Shown: positions 29,486 through 30,178 of the stretch, piece by piece | How the letters are laid out: every line of letters begins with the position of its first letter | How positions within the stretch are numbered: the stretch's first letter is position 1 | The notes under the pieces: generated by a model | What the model saw: only the letters and a program-made list of their open reading frames with translations | Database searches by the model: none | Told to the model about the DNA's origin: nothing | Assembly: GCA_029007015.1 (NCBI GenBank) | Contig: JAQXHB010000094.1 | Location: forward strand, 1-30,178 | Source: Bacillota bacterium | GTDB taxonomy: Bacteria > Bacillota > Clostridia > Oscillospirales > Acutalibacteraceae | Length of the DNA: 30,178 nucleotides | Direction of reading: 5' to 3' | Translations under genes and position numbers: made by a program

Positions 29486-30178
29486 TTACTTCACCCCCAA
29501 AATCGCTTTCCATGTCTCAAGCCCGACGCAGCCGTCGGCGGTCAGTTTCTTTGACCTCTGATAAGCGATAACCGCCTTTTGTGTGGCGGTGCCGAATTTG
29601 CCGTCGGCAGTCACACCGACCGCTTTTTGCACAATTTTGGTCAGATTTTTGTATTTGTATGTCAGCCGCTTGCGGCAGATTGCCTTTTGCGCGACCGCCT
29701 CGCACTGCTTGCCCCAAATGCCGTCGGCTGTCAGTTTGAAGCCGTCCGCATTGGCGGCATTTTGCCATGCTTTGATGACACTGTCGAGAAGCGGCGCGCC
29801 GCCGAATGTATCACGGCGCTCCTGCTTATCGGAATACCAAAACGACTTTGCCGTGCGAGTGTCAATATGAACGAAGTTATCATACAGCCCAATGCCATTG
29901 ATGCCGATGCTCTCGGCATATTTGGCCACCTCGGCCGGCTTTATCCCTTTGACAACAATGTCAGCGGCTTGTCCCTTGGTGTGATATGAGCCGGCGGCAC
30001 CGCCGACCGCTTTGTTGTGAGCGGCACAGCGATAACCGCTGTTGACTGTCACGGCACAGCCGAAACGGTCGCGTATCTTTTGCAGCAGGCCGACCAATTG
30101 GCTGTCAATGAGAGTTTTGGCACAGCAGCCGCGTCCGTGGCAGTCAAATTCGGCAGATGTGAAGTTATTACTCAGTTG
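29486..30178 (-). CDS. Phage-type endolysin: peptidase M15A plus peptidoglycan-binding domain (partial, 5' end outside window)
   Basis: The visible 230 residues have no start codon inside the window; the frame is open to the right edge (LSNNFTSAEFECHGRG at the edge). The M15A peptidase domain (visible residues about 2-110) has VTVNSGYRCAAHNKAVGG, then the zinc motif SYHTKGQAADI (His and Asp) and the third ligand in FVHIDTR. M15A enzymes cleave peptide bonds in the wall peptide. The C-terminus has two peptidoglycan-binding repeats (LTADGIWGKQCEAVAQKA and VTADGKFGTATQKAVIAYQ) that would anchor it to the wall. No signal peptide is visible, consistent with release through a holin. The family usually has little ahead of the first motif seen, so only a few residues are probably missing. 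Confidence 0.9.
   Translation of the reverse strand, partial: QLSNNFTSAEFDCHGRGCCAKTLIDSQLVGLLQKIRDRFGCAVTVNSGYRCAAHNKAVGGAAGSYHTKGQAADIVVKGIKPAEVAKYAESIGINGIGLYDNFVHIDTRTAKSFWYSDKQERRDTFGGAPLLDSVIKAWQNAANADGFKLTADGIWGKQCEAVAQKAICRKRLTYKYKNLTKIVQKAVGVTADGKFGTATQKAVIAYQRSKKLTADGCVGLETWKAILGVK

Overview
The window looks like a chromosomal segment of a low-to-mid GC Gram-positive bacterium of the class Clostridia, probably an Oscillospiraceae/Ruminococcaceae-type gut organism. The reasons are the lipoprotein boxes, the sigma-A-type promoters (TTGACA/TATAAT), strong GGAGG ribosome binding sites, a teichoic-acid-type exporter, and the Firmicutes gene order rplS-rbgA-lepB-rnhB-yraN. The species assignment is inference. 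No rRNA, tRNA, CRISPR array or transposase was seen.

Layout. (1) 1-2123, minus strand: a polar amino acid ABC uptake system (binding lipoprotein, permease, ATPase). The ATPase runs off the left edge, and a hairpin terminator/attenuator sits after the binding-protein gene. (2) 2370-7217: a surface-polymer locus. A 1031-residue protein joins a CDP-glycerol glycerophosphotransferase-like domain to a HAD-like domain and a long C-terminal region. It is divergent from a two-gene ABC exporter (TagG/TagH type). (3) 7293-8508: a GNAT acetyltransferase and a HAD hydrolase that converge on a shared terminator. (4) 8557-22476, minus strand: a long, tightly packed housekeeping run. In transcription order it is rplS, rbgA, lepB, rnhB, yraN, an M19 dipeptidase, thrC, a metallophosphoesterase, tig, clpP, clpX, a DUF951 protein, prfA, a Sua5-type tsaC, coaE and an M18 aminopeptidase. 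Many junctions overlap by 4-29 bases. Internal terminators or hairpins (after rplS, tig and clpX) divide it into sub-operons. (5) 22802-23932, plus: a lipoprotein with a repeat-built low-complexity linker. (6) 24162-28943, plus: a complete branched-chain amino acid ABC operon, livKHMGF. It has a near-consensus promoter, a structured leader of about 130 nt, and two stem-loops between livK and livH. (7) 29007-30178, minus: a phage-type lysis cassette (M15 endolysin, small membrane/coiled-coil protein, holin) running off the right edge. It shares a terminator with the liv operon.

How the genes fit together. The middle block covers translation (L19, RbgA, RF1, TsaC), protein folding and turnover (trigger factor, ClpXP, peptidases), secretion (LepB) and cofactor synthesis (CoaE). 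It is flanked by two amino acid importers. The surface-polymer locus would make and export a phosphate-linked glycan. The lysis cassette is the only mobile-element signal, and it marks either a prophage border or a domesticated remnant.

Several gene starts were moved from the longest open frame to a start with a good ribosome binding site: the exporter permease and prfA to TTG, DUF951 to GTG, and the acetyltransferase, HAD hydrolase, M18 peptidase and holin to internal ATG codons. I found no convincing wholly new system. The best candidates for novelty are the glycerophosphotransferase-HAD fusion locus, the structured livK leader, and the lysis cassette with its inverted gene order.
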